Assembly: GCA_024516035.1 (NCBI GenBank)
Contig: CM044957.1
Span: 50,526,085 to 50,590,084 of the forward strand
Length of the DNA stretch: 64,000 bases
Direction: 5' to 3'
Origin: Bactericera cockerelli
Lineage: Eukaryota; Arthropoda; Insecta; Hemiptera; Triozidae
Shown here: one piece after another, positions 33,541 to 46,200 of the stretch
Numbering within the stretch: the stretch's first letter is position 1
Layout of the letters: the number at the start of each line of letters is the position of its first letter
The notes under the pieces: generated by a model
Database searches by the model: none
What the model saw: the letters and a program-made list of their open reading frames with translations, nothing else
Told to the model about the DNA's origin: nothing
Translations under genes and position numbers: made by a program

Positions 33541-33639
33541 AGTAGGCCATTCCAGAAACACTTTCCTCTCACAAAATCCCCGAATTTAGCGTCTCAACGG
33601 TCACACAACGCACTTCGATTGGTTATTGCGTTCAAATTA

Positions 33640-33860
33640 ACCAGTCAGGTTGTGACTACTGCCCGTAGTCCAGAGATCCTGAGTTCGATAGCCGGTCGGA
33701 GCAGATTTTTCACACAGAAAATTCTGTTCCCTCCGTACATATGAGACTGGCATTTCCGGCACTACCCAGGCTGGGTGAGGTTAATGTGGGTGAGATTCCC
33801 AGCGAATGGAGGGTAAAACTCCCGTCCTAATGCAGGACGTTAAATCAAATAGAATCGTTG
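33640..33860 (+). repeat. SINE family C copy
   Basis: GTGACTACTGCCCGTAGTCC, GCCGGTCGGAGCAGA, CCCAGGCTGGGTGAGGTTAA. Confidence 0.65.
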
Positions 33861-33984
33861 GCGTTAGGAGGGGCATCCAGCCGTAAAAATTTCGCACAAC
33901 CGACCAACCAACCTCACCCATGAGGTAATGAGGTTGAACAACGTCGACCCTGCTTAAGCGGGATAAGACAGAGTAAAAGAAGAG

Positions 33985-34075
33985 AGTTATTAATTTTTTT
34001 GTTTGTTGAAATGAATTATTGTTAAAATGTGTAAATTTAATTGTACAAATAAAGGCTATTTACATTACAAAAGAA
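33985..34075 (+). mobile_element. LINE 3' tail fragment
   Basis: TAAATTTAATTGTACAAATA then AAGGCTATTTACATTAC, close to 23530-23565. It overlaps the likely 3' UTR of USO1. Confidence 0.4.
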
Positions 34076-34231
34076 GAGTGTGTTGTGTGACAGTTGAAAA
34101 GGAGATTTGGAGATAATGAGATTATGAGAATGGAAAATGTTTCTGGAACGGTCGCACAGATCTCCAATTCACAGCACCAGGGTTCGAGTTTGGAATGTGG
34201 CGAAATTGTTTCCGGTATGGCGGGAGAACAT

Positions 34232-34276
34232 TCAGGCGGGTGAACTTTCATCATCGGGAGTGTCCTCTTCATCAAC
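34232..34276 (-). CDS. USO1: USO1 exon u14, acidic tail and stop
   Basis: Acceptor TTCTCAG; encodes VDEEDTPDDESSPA then TGA. The acidic end is the GM130/giantin-binding type tail of p115. Confidence 0.85.
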   Translation of the reverse strand, partial: VDEEDTPDDESSPA

Positions 34277-37200
34277 CTGAGAATGGAAAGTTGTTGTTAT
34301 TGTTTTTTTTTTTTTTTTTAACTCGTCATAACTAAATGTAAACAAACATCGATATGGGGGTGTCTACTTTCTAGTTTAAAACGGCTTTTATTTCTCAAAA
34401 ATATACAGTATTATTTAAAAGTGGGTTCATCCATTATGATGGATTAACCATTATGACGTATTATGTTTTATCAATAATTCAATTGAACTTTCTAGTTGTT
34501 CCATAGGTTAGGTTAGGTTAGGTTTCTAAAAATAAAAGTCGATTTCTGGATAAATCACCCTAAATCGATTTCTGGATAAATCGATCTCTTGATAAAATGA
34601 CCTCTGGTTGGAATTGACACTGGAAAGCACCCTACCTGCTGTCCCAGGTGAATGAGTCTGCTCCTGTACGCCTGGAGCCTGGACTCCAGAGAGTTATTGT
34701 TATTATTATTACCTGCTCTCCCAGGTGAATGAGTCTGTTATTATTATTATTATTACCTGCTCTCCCAGGTGAATGAGTCTGTTATTATTATTATTATTAC
34801 CTGCTCTCCCAGGTGAATGAGTCTGTTATTATTATTATTATTACCTGCTCTCCCAGGTGAATGAGTCTGCTCCTGTAGGCCTGGAGCCTGGACTCCAGAG
34901 AGTTATTATTATTATTATTATTACCTGCTCTCCCAGGTGAATGAGTCTGCTCCTGTAGGCCTGGAGCCTGGACTCCAGAGAGTTATTATTATTATTATTA
35001 CCTGCTCTCCCAGGTGAATGAGTCTGCTCCTGTACGCCTGGAGCCTGGACTCCAGAGAGTTATTATTATTATTATTATTATTACCTGCTCTCCCAGGTGA
35101 ATGAGTCTGCTCCTGTAGGCCTGGAGCCTGGACTCCAGAGAGTTATTATTATTATTATTACCTGCTGTCCCAGGTGAATGAGTCTGCTCCTGTACGCCTG
35201 GAGCCTGGACTCCAGAGAGTTATTATTATTATTGTTACCTGCTGTCCCAGGTGAATGAGTCTGCTCCTGTAGGCCTGGAGCCTGGACTCCAGAGAGTTCA
35301 TCAGCTCCAGAAGACCATCCTGTTCTAGCTTCAACTCCTCCACGCTATCCTCCAGAGCTCTGCGCTGCGCTTCTGTTTCGTACAGCTGAGTGCGCAGGGA
35401 CTCCACCTGAAGTGCACATAATTTTTTTTAACACATTGCGTGCCAAGCCTTATTTGTGAATGTTTCCCCAGGGACCAGCCAAATTTTGGTCAATTTCTCT
35501 TTTCACACTGTAGAGTGTGAGAGGGCCAGAAGTGCAAGAGAGTTTTAATTTCATGTTTCTCCAGACACCATGTCACACGCTACGGTGTGACGTTGTATGT
35601 TTTTTTGTATTTTTGGTCACACTCTAGAGTGTGACGTGGCACGCAATGTATTTAGTTGAAGGCTTCAAAATTATTGAAATATAAGATTTTTTTATAAAAC
35701 AGTATCACACCTCATTAACAGTACCACAACAGGTTCTTTGGTATCCTGAGGCTATGATTCGTCCAGAAATGTGAAAAACTGGGTAGGTTAAATTTTCGAC
35801 GAATACAATACTTTCCTTACTATAGGATAAGGAAAGTAACAAGTATTTAGAAAAGCATTTAAAAAACACCTTTTTTTTACCAATTACTGTAGAAGACTTA
35901 GAGATAACAAATCACTATTACAAGTAAACTAACCTCAGCGGTATTTTTGGCACTGTTAGCTAGTTGAGAGCGCAGACTCTGAATTTCATTTTCCTGGAAT
36001 TCGAAAAGGAAGAGTAATTAATACAACACAAACAAATAAATGAAAATACATGTGTTTCTTTGTGTTATTATATCATAATTTTAGTGGATAGCACAGAATT
36101 ATTTACAGAACAGAATTAGGACTTTTTATTTTTTTGAACATCCCAATATTTTTTAAAAAAAAATTTAAGATGAGTGTTTCACAGCCTTTTTTATTTTGTA
36201 GCCATGAAACAGGAGCTACTGTAGACGCTTGTGGTCTGTGTTGTAGCCTGCCCATCCCGTAGTATGCCTCCCCTCTGACGAGCGAGAAATTATCCCTTAC
36301 AAACAACTGTAACCAAATTTTAGATACAAATTTCTGTCGGCGGCGCTGGGGTTCGAACCCGGGATCTTCCGCATGGCAAGCGAATGTTTAACCACTGAGC
36401 TATTCGTACGACTCATTATTTTTGCCCATAGTTCCGCCACTGGTCGCTGCTCACATTAATAGCCGATTTTATCATCCAAGATTCACCCCGGATTCGCTCG
36501 AACTCCGGATTGGCTCGACGAATCGGGTTTTATCATCTCCAATCTCTGATTCGCAGGTGATTCGGAGCACTCAATTTGAGGAAGTAACCTTGATTCACGA
36601 ATCAGTGATTCGAGGACCGATTGGCTTCCCAAAGAGAAAAAAATATTGAAAATACTATAGAATTTCTTCTTTGGAATTTTTAAATCGTAAACAATTTATT
36701 TATCTTTTTCAAAATTCAAATACTTGTTTATCTTCATGACATCTTTATTCTTTTGCCCATTATTTAATTATCCTTGTCCTTGTTCTTCATAAACCTGTCA
36801 TCTTAGAGCCCGTTCACACCGACTAAAAACAGTTTTTTTACTGGGACAGTAATTTTACTGGTCCAGTATTTTTACTGAGTGGCGCATACATTTAAATGAG
36901 AGCGTTCACATCGGCAACGTTTTACTGTTAACAGTAAAAAAACTGGATCGACAGATTTTTACATCAGATTTTGCCACTAGAAACGGAAACAGTAGAAAAA
37001 CTGGCCCAGTAAAAAAACTGTTTCTACATCCAGTCGCTTAAGTACAATCAAATGGAGATGTTCACACTGCAGTCGGCACAGTTTTTATTGTTTCTGAAAC
37101 CTTCGTCTACATAACTACCTAATTATAATATCGTATTTTTCGAATGAAAATTAATCCGTGTCTATTTATTTGTAATTAAAATAAATACAGATTTTTGTGT

Positions 37201-40200
37201 TTTTTTCAAAAGTGTTGAGAACAATTATTTATTTATTATCGTATTTTTACCTTCTATTACCTATACAGGGTGGTCCAGAAAGTTTGCACCAAAATGATAG
37301 GGGTAATAAAAGAGACCATTTCCAACAAAAATATTCCCGGACATTTTCCTTTATTTTTTGTAGTTTTCAAAATGGCGGCCAAAACGTGTGTTTTCAAATA
37401 TTCCAACTTTGGTTTGGCTTTTGATTTTTTTAATTTTTTCTGTACCACCTAGAAAAAAACGGATTGCATTTTTGAATTGAGAATAAAATTTTAATGAAAA
37501 TAAGTTAAATTAACCCGTTCAATGTTTTAACGATCATGCTCATTTAGGCTGTCAAGGTTCTGAACGCACATATTTGAAAAACACACGTTCTGGTCGCCAT
37601 TTTGAAAACGACAAAAAATAAAGGAAAATGTCCGGGAATATTTTTGTTGGAAATGATCTCTTTTATTACCCCTATCATTTTGGTGCAAACTTTGTGGACC
37701 ACCCTGTATAGGTATAGAAGGTATTGGTTTCGGTCCATTTTTCGAAAATTGAGCTGATAACATTTCTGGACGAATTAGAAGCTCAGGATTCCAAAAAAGT
37801 AACTTTTATCAAAAAGTCTGTTCGTATGTATGTGTGTGTGTATGTATGTATGTATGTATGTATACAAAATATCTCGAGAACGGTAAGAGCTAGAGCGATA
37901 AAATTTGGCACGTATATGCAACTCGGCCCTAGTACGCACCCGGAACAAAATCGTAAAAATCGGCCAATTTTTCCGGTACCAGTACAAAAGCATTAATGTA
38001 TTCACATCCATCACGTTCAAAGGCTTTATCACGAATGAACATAAAGAAAAGCATGGAAAAGTAGGACCAGTAAAAATACTGTTTGTAGCCTGTGTGAACG
38101 CACTCTGAGAAACAGTTTTTTTACTGGACACAGTAAAAAAACTGTTCCAGTAAAAACTGTTTTGGTGTGAACGGGCTCTTATCCTGATGTGCTAAGTTTA
38201 TAAAAGTTTTGTAGTAAAGACTGAAATAAATTTGAATTATTCCTAAAAATATACTTGAAAATTTTTCAAACTGGCCATTATCACGCGATTGCTATTAAAA
38301 TTAATTAATTAATACTTATTTTTCTGATATCAAACACCTCGGCCGAGGTGTGAAGAACGCCTATACAAAGAAAGAGACAGCCCGGCAGAGTGTAAGGTTA
38401 CGGAAAACATAGTTCCCATGCATTTCATGTACTTTCAGCCAGCGAAAAGTGCAACATGAATTTCAAAAATCGCGATTTTTATTGCAGAAATGGGCTCTAC
38501 GTTGAAAAATAAGTTGATTTGACTCTTTGTTTGACTTCCTAGGCCACCGGGAACCCTATTTTCGAGACCCCCCAACAATCGTGAAAGACATGAAAAGATT
38601 CATAATTTTGTTTTTTTTTTTTTCTGTTTTTTTTTTCATACGGATCCTTTGAGACCCGACTTCGTGTCTTTAACTTGGCACTGAAGATTAAGTGAGGTGT
38701 CTAAAGTGATCAAGATATAATGGAGATGAGCCCGGACCAAAAAAAAATTCTAAATTATAAGCGGGCGGCCCATTTGGGCGGCCTCGGGTTTTGGGAGCCC
38801 AAATCGGGAATTGAAGGATAATACTAGTCTTAAGTGGTATCAAATGAAAGATCTTGATGAGCAGATACCAAATTTATTGATTTTAATTCCTTCATCCGGT
38901 CCACTGGGTGGCACCTGGTGGCCTTTTCATTTTCTTTGGCGGGTAGGTACCTTCGAATCCTTAGCTTAGTGGTCAGATCTTGGCCAGTATGTATTTTTCG
39001 AGATGACCTCGCTATCTCACTGCAAAATTTTAAAGTTTAAGTTTCCAAGTATTAATTTAGTTCATTTTCCGTCCGTTTCTGTAGAAGATAACTTTGTCTA
39101 TTGGTAGCATGCTCGACCTGCCACCCAGTCAGCATGGGTTCGAATCCTGGCGGGGACGTAATTTTTTAGCTCTATATTTTCAATTTGGGCTTAACGTTGT
39201 TTTGTTTTTCCGATCTTTATATTTGATATTCATGACGACCCCATCACCCTCGCGAGGAAAATTTTAGAAGTCGCAGAATTGGACAATGACCTGTGGCGGC
39301 ATTACGAGATTGATTTTGGACAATCATGGTTGGATGGAGATAAAATATGATGAATTAGCTCTCATAATGTCGATGCTACTCACTAAAAGTTGTGACAAAG
39401 TAGTGACTTTGGCCAAGTGGGTAGCATACTAGGGTTGCACGCACGATGACTTGGGTTCGATCCCCTTGAGGGAAGTTTTTTTTTCTCTGTCAATTATGTC
39501 CGGGGTACACTCATACCTCGTGAGGTATTGATAAGGGACTTCACAACCGAGTTCTCTCCCGCTCATGGTTTTATCAACACCAAATTGTCTCCCGTCGCGT
39601 CGCTTGCATTTTTACCTGATTTTATACCTACATAGTTCAGGCCTAGCATAAAAATTATAATCGAAACACCTAGGAATCATTGATATAGACCTGAGGCATG
39701 GCCTTCTATGTATTTTTTCCTAACCCTATGATAAACCCAAGGCATGGCCTTCTATATATTTACCTAACCCTATTATAATCCCGAGGCATTGCCTTCTATC
39801 CCTAACCCTACTATATTCCTGAAGCATGGCCTTCTATGTATTTTACCTAACTCTACTAAACACTGAAGGCATTGCCTTTCATTAGTTAGAGATTTTAAAT
39901 ATTTCCTTATAAAAGGCCCATTCTTATATAAAAATGATAATTTTATAGTTTTCATTTTCTTAAATACCTAATGTAAAAAAGCATGGTCTTATTTCCGGGA
40001 GAGATACTCGTGGTGACCCCTGCAACAAGCCGGAGAGAATTCGGGTAAGAAAAGGTCAACGGGAGAGAACTCATTACCTCACCTTGATAAGGTGATTACA
40101 AAATAATTTCTTTGGCATTTGTAAATCCAGGTGTTTTAGTGTCCCTCATAGGAGGCTCCGAGGTCTATTTAGCATTGAAAGATAAACCTAATCATGTGGA

Positions 40201-43200
40201 GAATAGGATCAAAAGATCTTGCATTGCAAATTTATATATTATTTACTCACTTTGGGGACTCAGCGGGCCAAATCTGTGATCCAAATACATATTGACCTTA
40301 GAAAAATTAAATACGTACTGCTAAAACTATAATATCTTAAAAAAGACAACTTGGTACATTCACATTTTCTCAGCTTATTTACTTTTGTCATTCCTAATGT
40401 TTCAGTAGTGTATGAGCCTATATTTTCGTACAAAAAGAACTGATATCCCCCCAAAAACACCACTTCGTGGTTAAAAAAAGAAGAACGCCTCACTCAAAGA
40501 ATGATTATAATTAGCTAAAAATAAATGATATCAAATTGAGAACACCTTGTCCCCTCTCTTTCTATATCTCTGCACTCCTCTCTGAATTTATTCCTCTTAT
40601 GTTTAGCTTTATTTATCCTTTCTAGGGGTCATCCCAAACTTGATTTCTCTTTAAATTTACTTGTTGCACGACAGTAAAAAATGGCGGTCGCGGTGTAATT
40701 TTCTCGATTCAAATCAAATAACTTCAGAAAATCATACTCCGACCGCCATTTTTTATTGCCGTGCAACAAGTAAATTTAAAGAGAAATCAAGTTTGGGATG
40801 ACCCCTAGAAAGGATAAATAAAGCTAAACATAAGAGGAATAAATTCAGAGAGGAGTGCAGAGATATAGAAAGAGAGGGGACAAGGTGTTCTCAATTTGAT
40901 ATCATTTATTTTTAGCTAATTATAATCATTCTTTGAGTGAGGCGTTCTCTCTTTTTTTAACCACGAAGTGGTGTTTTTGGGGGGATTACATCTTAACCAA
41001 AAGGCCGAGAAGCGATTTGTGAGTAGTCACCGTTGCCCAATGATTTAGCGCTAGGCATTGCACGCATGGTGACCTTGGTTCGATCACCAGCGGGGCAGGA
41101 ATTTTTCTGCTCTGTGCTTTTTCTGCTTGTGCTTCACCACAATTTGAATTTCTAAGTCTATATGATATTTCCTGAAAACGAGCTAATCCCAGAAAGATAA
41201 AAGCTCATTCGGGAACATTCTGAATTTGTCCAAATCTCAGTTCCTACAAGATTTAGGGCGGAATTAATAGACAACATTAATAACTTAAGTCGTTGGTAAG
41301 TGTCGGTTTTCCCTATCTTACACAGTACGCAATCCGTGACTTAACGCCACAGAGGTATTACAAAAACGTCTATTAATTCCGCCCTTAGACTTTAAAACAC
41401 ATGTACTAAAACTTCTTGGTGACTCAGGGTATGAGTGCAGGTCCCATATCATCTCTCCACACCAGTATGTACAAACTCCTGCTGAAAACCTCGCTGGCTG
41501 AAAGTACATGAAATGCATGGGAACTATGTTTTCCGTAACCTTACATTCTGCCGGGCTGTCTCTTTCTTTGTATTGGCGTTCTTCACACCTCGGCCGAGGT
41601 GTTTGATAATATTTAGAATTCTTAAACAGCTAGGTATGAGAACTATTATTATAATTCTAGTACACAACATTAATGAAAACGTGATGGAAATACAGTGGAC
41701 ATAGGGCAGAAAAATTTCTGCCCTGCTGGGAATAAAACCGAGATCACCATCTGTCCCAATATCTTATTTTGACCATAATTCCATCCTTAATAGTCACATT
41801 GAAACAGCATTCTTACTCATAAGGTAATATATTATATCTTGCCCTAGTGAGAATTGAACCCAAGTCACACAAAATGATAAATGATCATTATGAAACTTAT
41901 GAAAAGACCATGTGGACGACACAAAAAAAACGTTCAAAATGCTTTCAGAAATGTTAACATTCAAAATGTAAAAAGTTAACAAAACAACATCGCAATTTCC
42001 GAAAAATCAAGAGGCTTTCGTTGGGGTTTTCGTGTAATTGCGATGTTGCCGTAACGCAAATCATGATTCGGGAACTCGAGCTTGAATTTTCGTGATAAAA
42101 CCCGATTGGTGGATTCGTGAACCCTCGAGATTCGAGGGTGGTTGGCGAATCAGTGATTGGTGGAGTTGTGATAAACTCGGCTATAAAGCAGCTACTCATT
42201 TTTCCTCACGAGGTATGAGTGGACATCCAAGTAGAGCAGAAAAAATCTTGCCTTAGAAACCACAAGAAAAACTCCTGAACTCGTAAACTGTCTCATTAAA
42301 GCACTATAGACAGAGAACAGACTAGGCAACTATAACAAGCCAGGCTAGCTTGCAGTTTCCCAAGGGCTTAATAGCGTATGAAGAAAAAGCCAAAGTTCTC
42401 ACGATAGTTGATCGCAAATAGAAATATTTGGTTCAGAACGAGCCAATTTTTTTGTTTTTGTTATTATTAATGTCAAAGATTGATTTAATGCTGTGTCGGA
42501 AGCCAACTACAATTTTATAGGTAGCAGTTCGTTGAAAATATTTTTTTTACTTTCCTTATCCTATAATAAGGAAAGTATTGTATTCGTCGAAAATTTGACC
42601 TACCCAGCTTTTCACATTTCTGGACGAATCATAGCCTCAGGATACCAAAAAAGTGGTTTTCAGCCATTGGTCCGTGCGTCTGTCTGTGTGTCTGTGTGTC
42701 TGTGTGTCTGTGTGTGTGTGTGTGAACAGGATATCTCAAGAACGGTAAGAGCAAGAGACTTGAAAATTGGTATGGTAATTAATTTTATACACCAGACGAA
42801 CCATGAAACTTTTGGTTGAAATCGGCCGCATTCTGCGGCCGCAGGGCCGCAAATATTGGCCGCAAGCACCGCTTCTTTGAATTGGTTAAAGATACAAAAA
42901 AAATTAGAGAACAACATTTTCTCAGATTAAAAAAATAATAGGGGTTCACTCTAATCATTTTTTGATATCTTTAACTTTTTGGAAACCGGCCAAAATTTAC
43001 CGGTATTGTAGGGGGACCCGATTGGACTAACTTTTTTATTATTCATCCTAGATGAGGGTTGTGACATATCAAATTAATTGATTTTGAAGTGCTGATCACG
43101 AATTTGGCATTGATTTTTAGTTATCTGTTACCGTTCAGTCACCAGTGGCGGAATTCGACTCCTTTTTGGGGAGATAAGGAAAGTCGTGTGATGTTTACAC

Positions 43201-46200
43201 CAGATTTTTTAATTCTTCCTCTCACAAGAATGCCATACAGCACTCCATGGCGTAACGGTTGTGATTACTGCCCGTAGTCCAGAGATCCTTAGTTTGATTC
43301 CCGGTCGGTGCAGACTTTTCGAACATAAAATTCAATTCCCTCCGAACTAGTGAGGCTGGCATTTCTAGCCCTACCAGAGATGGGTGAGGTTTATGTGGGT
43401 GGCTGGTTCGAATCCCAGCGAATGGAGGGTAACGTAAACTGGTGGTTAGATTAAACTAAAGAGTGTTGTTATTATTAATAACAACAACTACTCGTGAACT
43501 CAGTTAACTTTTCACATGAACGAAACAGTGGTATGAAATGGAGTGCACTTACCATTGACTTGATCATGTTGTCCCTGTGATCAGGGGAGTTATGAGGAGG
43601 TGGCCCGTAGCCATTTGTAGCGTTGGAGTTGTTTGAGTTTCTCTGTGAACAGTGAATTAATTTGGTGGGATCATACCTCATCCAACGTTTGAGCCTGGCC
43701 ATTCAGAGGGGGAATGCTGCCAACATTGCGGGCTCATTCCCTTTCACAAATTCGCTGAATGAAGTGTTTGTTTTATAGTTAACGTTTCAATAAAAAGAAT
43801 GGAATACCCATTTGGTGGGATATGGAATCATCATAAGATTCAAGGGCGAAATTAATAGACAAATTCTATAACTCAAGTCATTGCTAAGCATCGGTTTTCC
43901 CTATCTTACACAGTGCGCAATCCGAAGAAGCTTTTACACGAAAGCCTAGCCGTCACCCAACCAAACTATTAACCCAGCTCGCCGTCGCTTAACCCACCTG
44001 AGTCAGCACAATGTTATGCTCATGCAGCTGCCTCATCTGTTGCGTCAGCAATTTAATCAAGGCAACATTGAGATAAGGTTCATTTTACCTTAGCCGTCAC
44101 CCAACCAAACTATTAACCCAGCTCGCCGTCGCTTAACTCACCTGAGTCAGCACAATATTATGCTCATGCAGCTGCCTCATCTGTTGCGTCAGGTGCTCAA
44201 TAGCTTCCCGCTGCCTCCGGTTCTCTTCAGTCAGGATTCCTTGGTTCGATTCCAGCTCGGCGATTTGTTTCTGCTGATTGCTGATCAGTGCTGTGTACTG
44301 CTCCAGACTCGAGTCTCCGTTCTGATTCGCCAGCTGCTCAGCTATGCAGCGGGATACGGGACCTGAGAAGAGAAAGACATGGATTGTTTTATCAAATTGA
44401 GTTCGGAAGATTTATTTCTTCAACAGTTAAGAAATTATTAATTTAATAAAAATTAAATTATTTTAAAATATGTAAAAAATAGTTTTTAATCAGCATTACC
44501 TAGGCATCTTAGGCAGTCGTGCCTTATAAATAGTTACACAGTAAGCTGAAACTAAAAAGTCTAATTGTTTATTTGTAATTAAACTCTACAATAAAAGGTG
44601 TAGCATGTAGCAAACATTGCAATTTTTTAATGTGAACCTGAATCCTTCGTAGAATAACAAATATGAGTTATAAAATGTATTATTTTTCAATATATTATCT
44701 TCCAAATGACAATAATGCCAACCCCCAGAAGGTTTGGGAAAAGGCAAAGTTAAAGGGTGAATAGTAGTCACTTGGCCTAACGGTAGCATGCTCGGTTTGC
44801 ACTCCAGGTGACCCGGGTTCGAATTCCAGCGGGGTCGGAATTTTTTCGGCTCTGTACTTTGGATGTCGGGGCCTACCCTAGCCTCGTGAGGACAATTGGG
44901 GTAGTTGTAGAGTGGGCAACGACCAGTGGCGGCATTACGAGAGATATTGGAATATGATGCATTAGCATTAGTTATTGTAATGTCGATGCTTATTGTAAAA
45001 ATTGTGATATAATAAAAAATTGTGACATAATAACACAAATAACTAGCTCTTTATCTTTAATCTTTAAAGGGTGAATAATAATAGTGTCAGTTGTTGCTTG
45101 CAATTGATGGTTCGATACATTATTGCGAGTGTAGACTTCTTTAAAAAAATAATATTTCACTTCCAGAGCTTTGTATACATGTACAAGACAGTTGTAATGT
45201 TCCCAATGAATAATTCTCCAGAACCAGAGGTCATTCTAAGAAAATATATTCAAAGAAATAACTAGAAACGATACCAGAAAATACTTCTTTAGCAATCGGG
45301 GGTAGTTTTTATTTATTTATAAGAAGGTGTCATATTCTCTTTTCATCGGAAGCACTGATAATATGCTTCCAGCATTGCCTATTTCTAATTCAACATGAAT
45401 TTCTAATTCAACAGATCAGCATTGCCACTAAAAAAAAACCATTGGATATTTTGTAATTGGAATTCATTTAAGTGAAGTCATAATTAATTCACCATCAACA
45501 AACTTTTTCTTTTAGTTGTGGCTTTCCTTTGTCTGTCTCTCTGTCGGTCTGTCTGTCTGTTCCGCGATAACTCTCGAACGGATTCTTCAAAATCTCTAAT
45601 AAATATTATATTTTATTGTGTTTTAAAACATTAATTGATTGATTTTTCTTCTTTTTTTACGTATATTAAACATATTCAGAAAATTGTCTTATTTTTTTTC
45701 TTGACCCTCTAACAAACTTATTTAAAGCTAAAGTTGATGAATTCTTTTCTCAATTAAACATTACCTTCCAGAGCCTTGTAGAGTTTGCAGAACTCGTAGT
45801 CCAGCACCGGCTGGTGTGAGGTGTCAGAGTAGAGCTGAGGACGCTTGGCGGCTCGTGAGTACAACTCGTGACGACTCACCTCACTCAGCTTGTCCAGGAA
45901 CATCTCCACACCTATGCGCTTCAGAATCAACTGCCGGAGAGAATCCTGAAAGTAGGGAGTTATAGACTGGTGACAATGGGACACAACTCGTGACAATAGG
46001 AAGTTAATTAAGATAAAACTCGTGAAGAGAATCCTCAAATTGGACAAATCAAGTCCACCTTGATTTGTCCTCCTCCTCCTCTAGTACTCCTCTCTCACCT
46101 CACTCTCCTCTAATTACTCCATCTCTATCTTTACCTGCTCCATACTCCTCTTGTAGTCATCTCTCACCTCACTCTCCTCTATTTACTCCATCTCTAACTA

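Larger units (their letters stand above)
38337..41602. mobile_element. 3.3-kb element with long terminal inverted repeats and palindromic tips
   Basis: About 120-bp inverted ends (38331-38455 and 41489-41608) begin TCAAACACCTCGGCCGAGGT. The tip CACCTCGGCCGAGGTG is itself palindromic. A TA precedes and follows. The interior is non-coding and contains SINEs, a foldback and a MITE. Confidence 0.7.

Noticed and set aside
34060..34275. 71-aa minus-strand ORF over the last USO1 exon
   Set aside because: It is a different frame; the frame that fits the splice phase encodes the acidic tail and stops at 34232.
42660..42917. Thr/His-rich ORF
   Set aside because: It is a translation of the CTGTGT microsatellite in repeat J.
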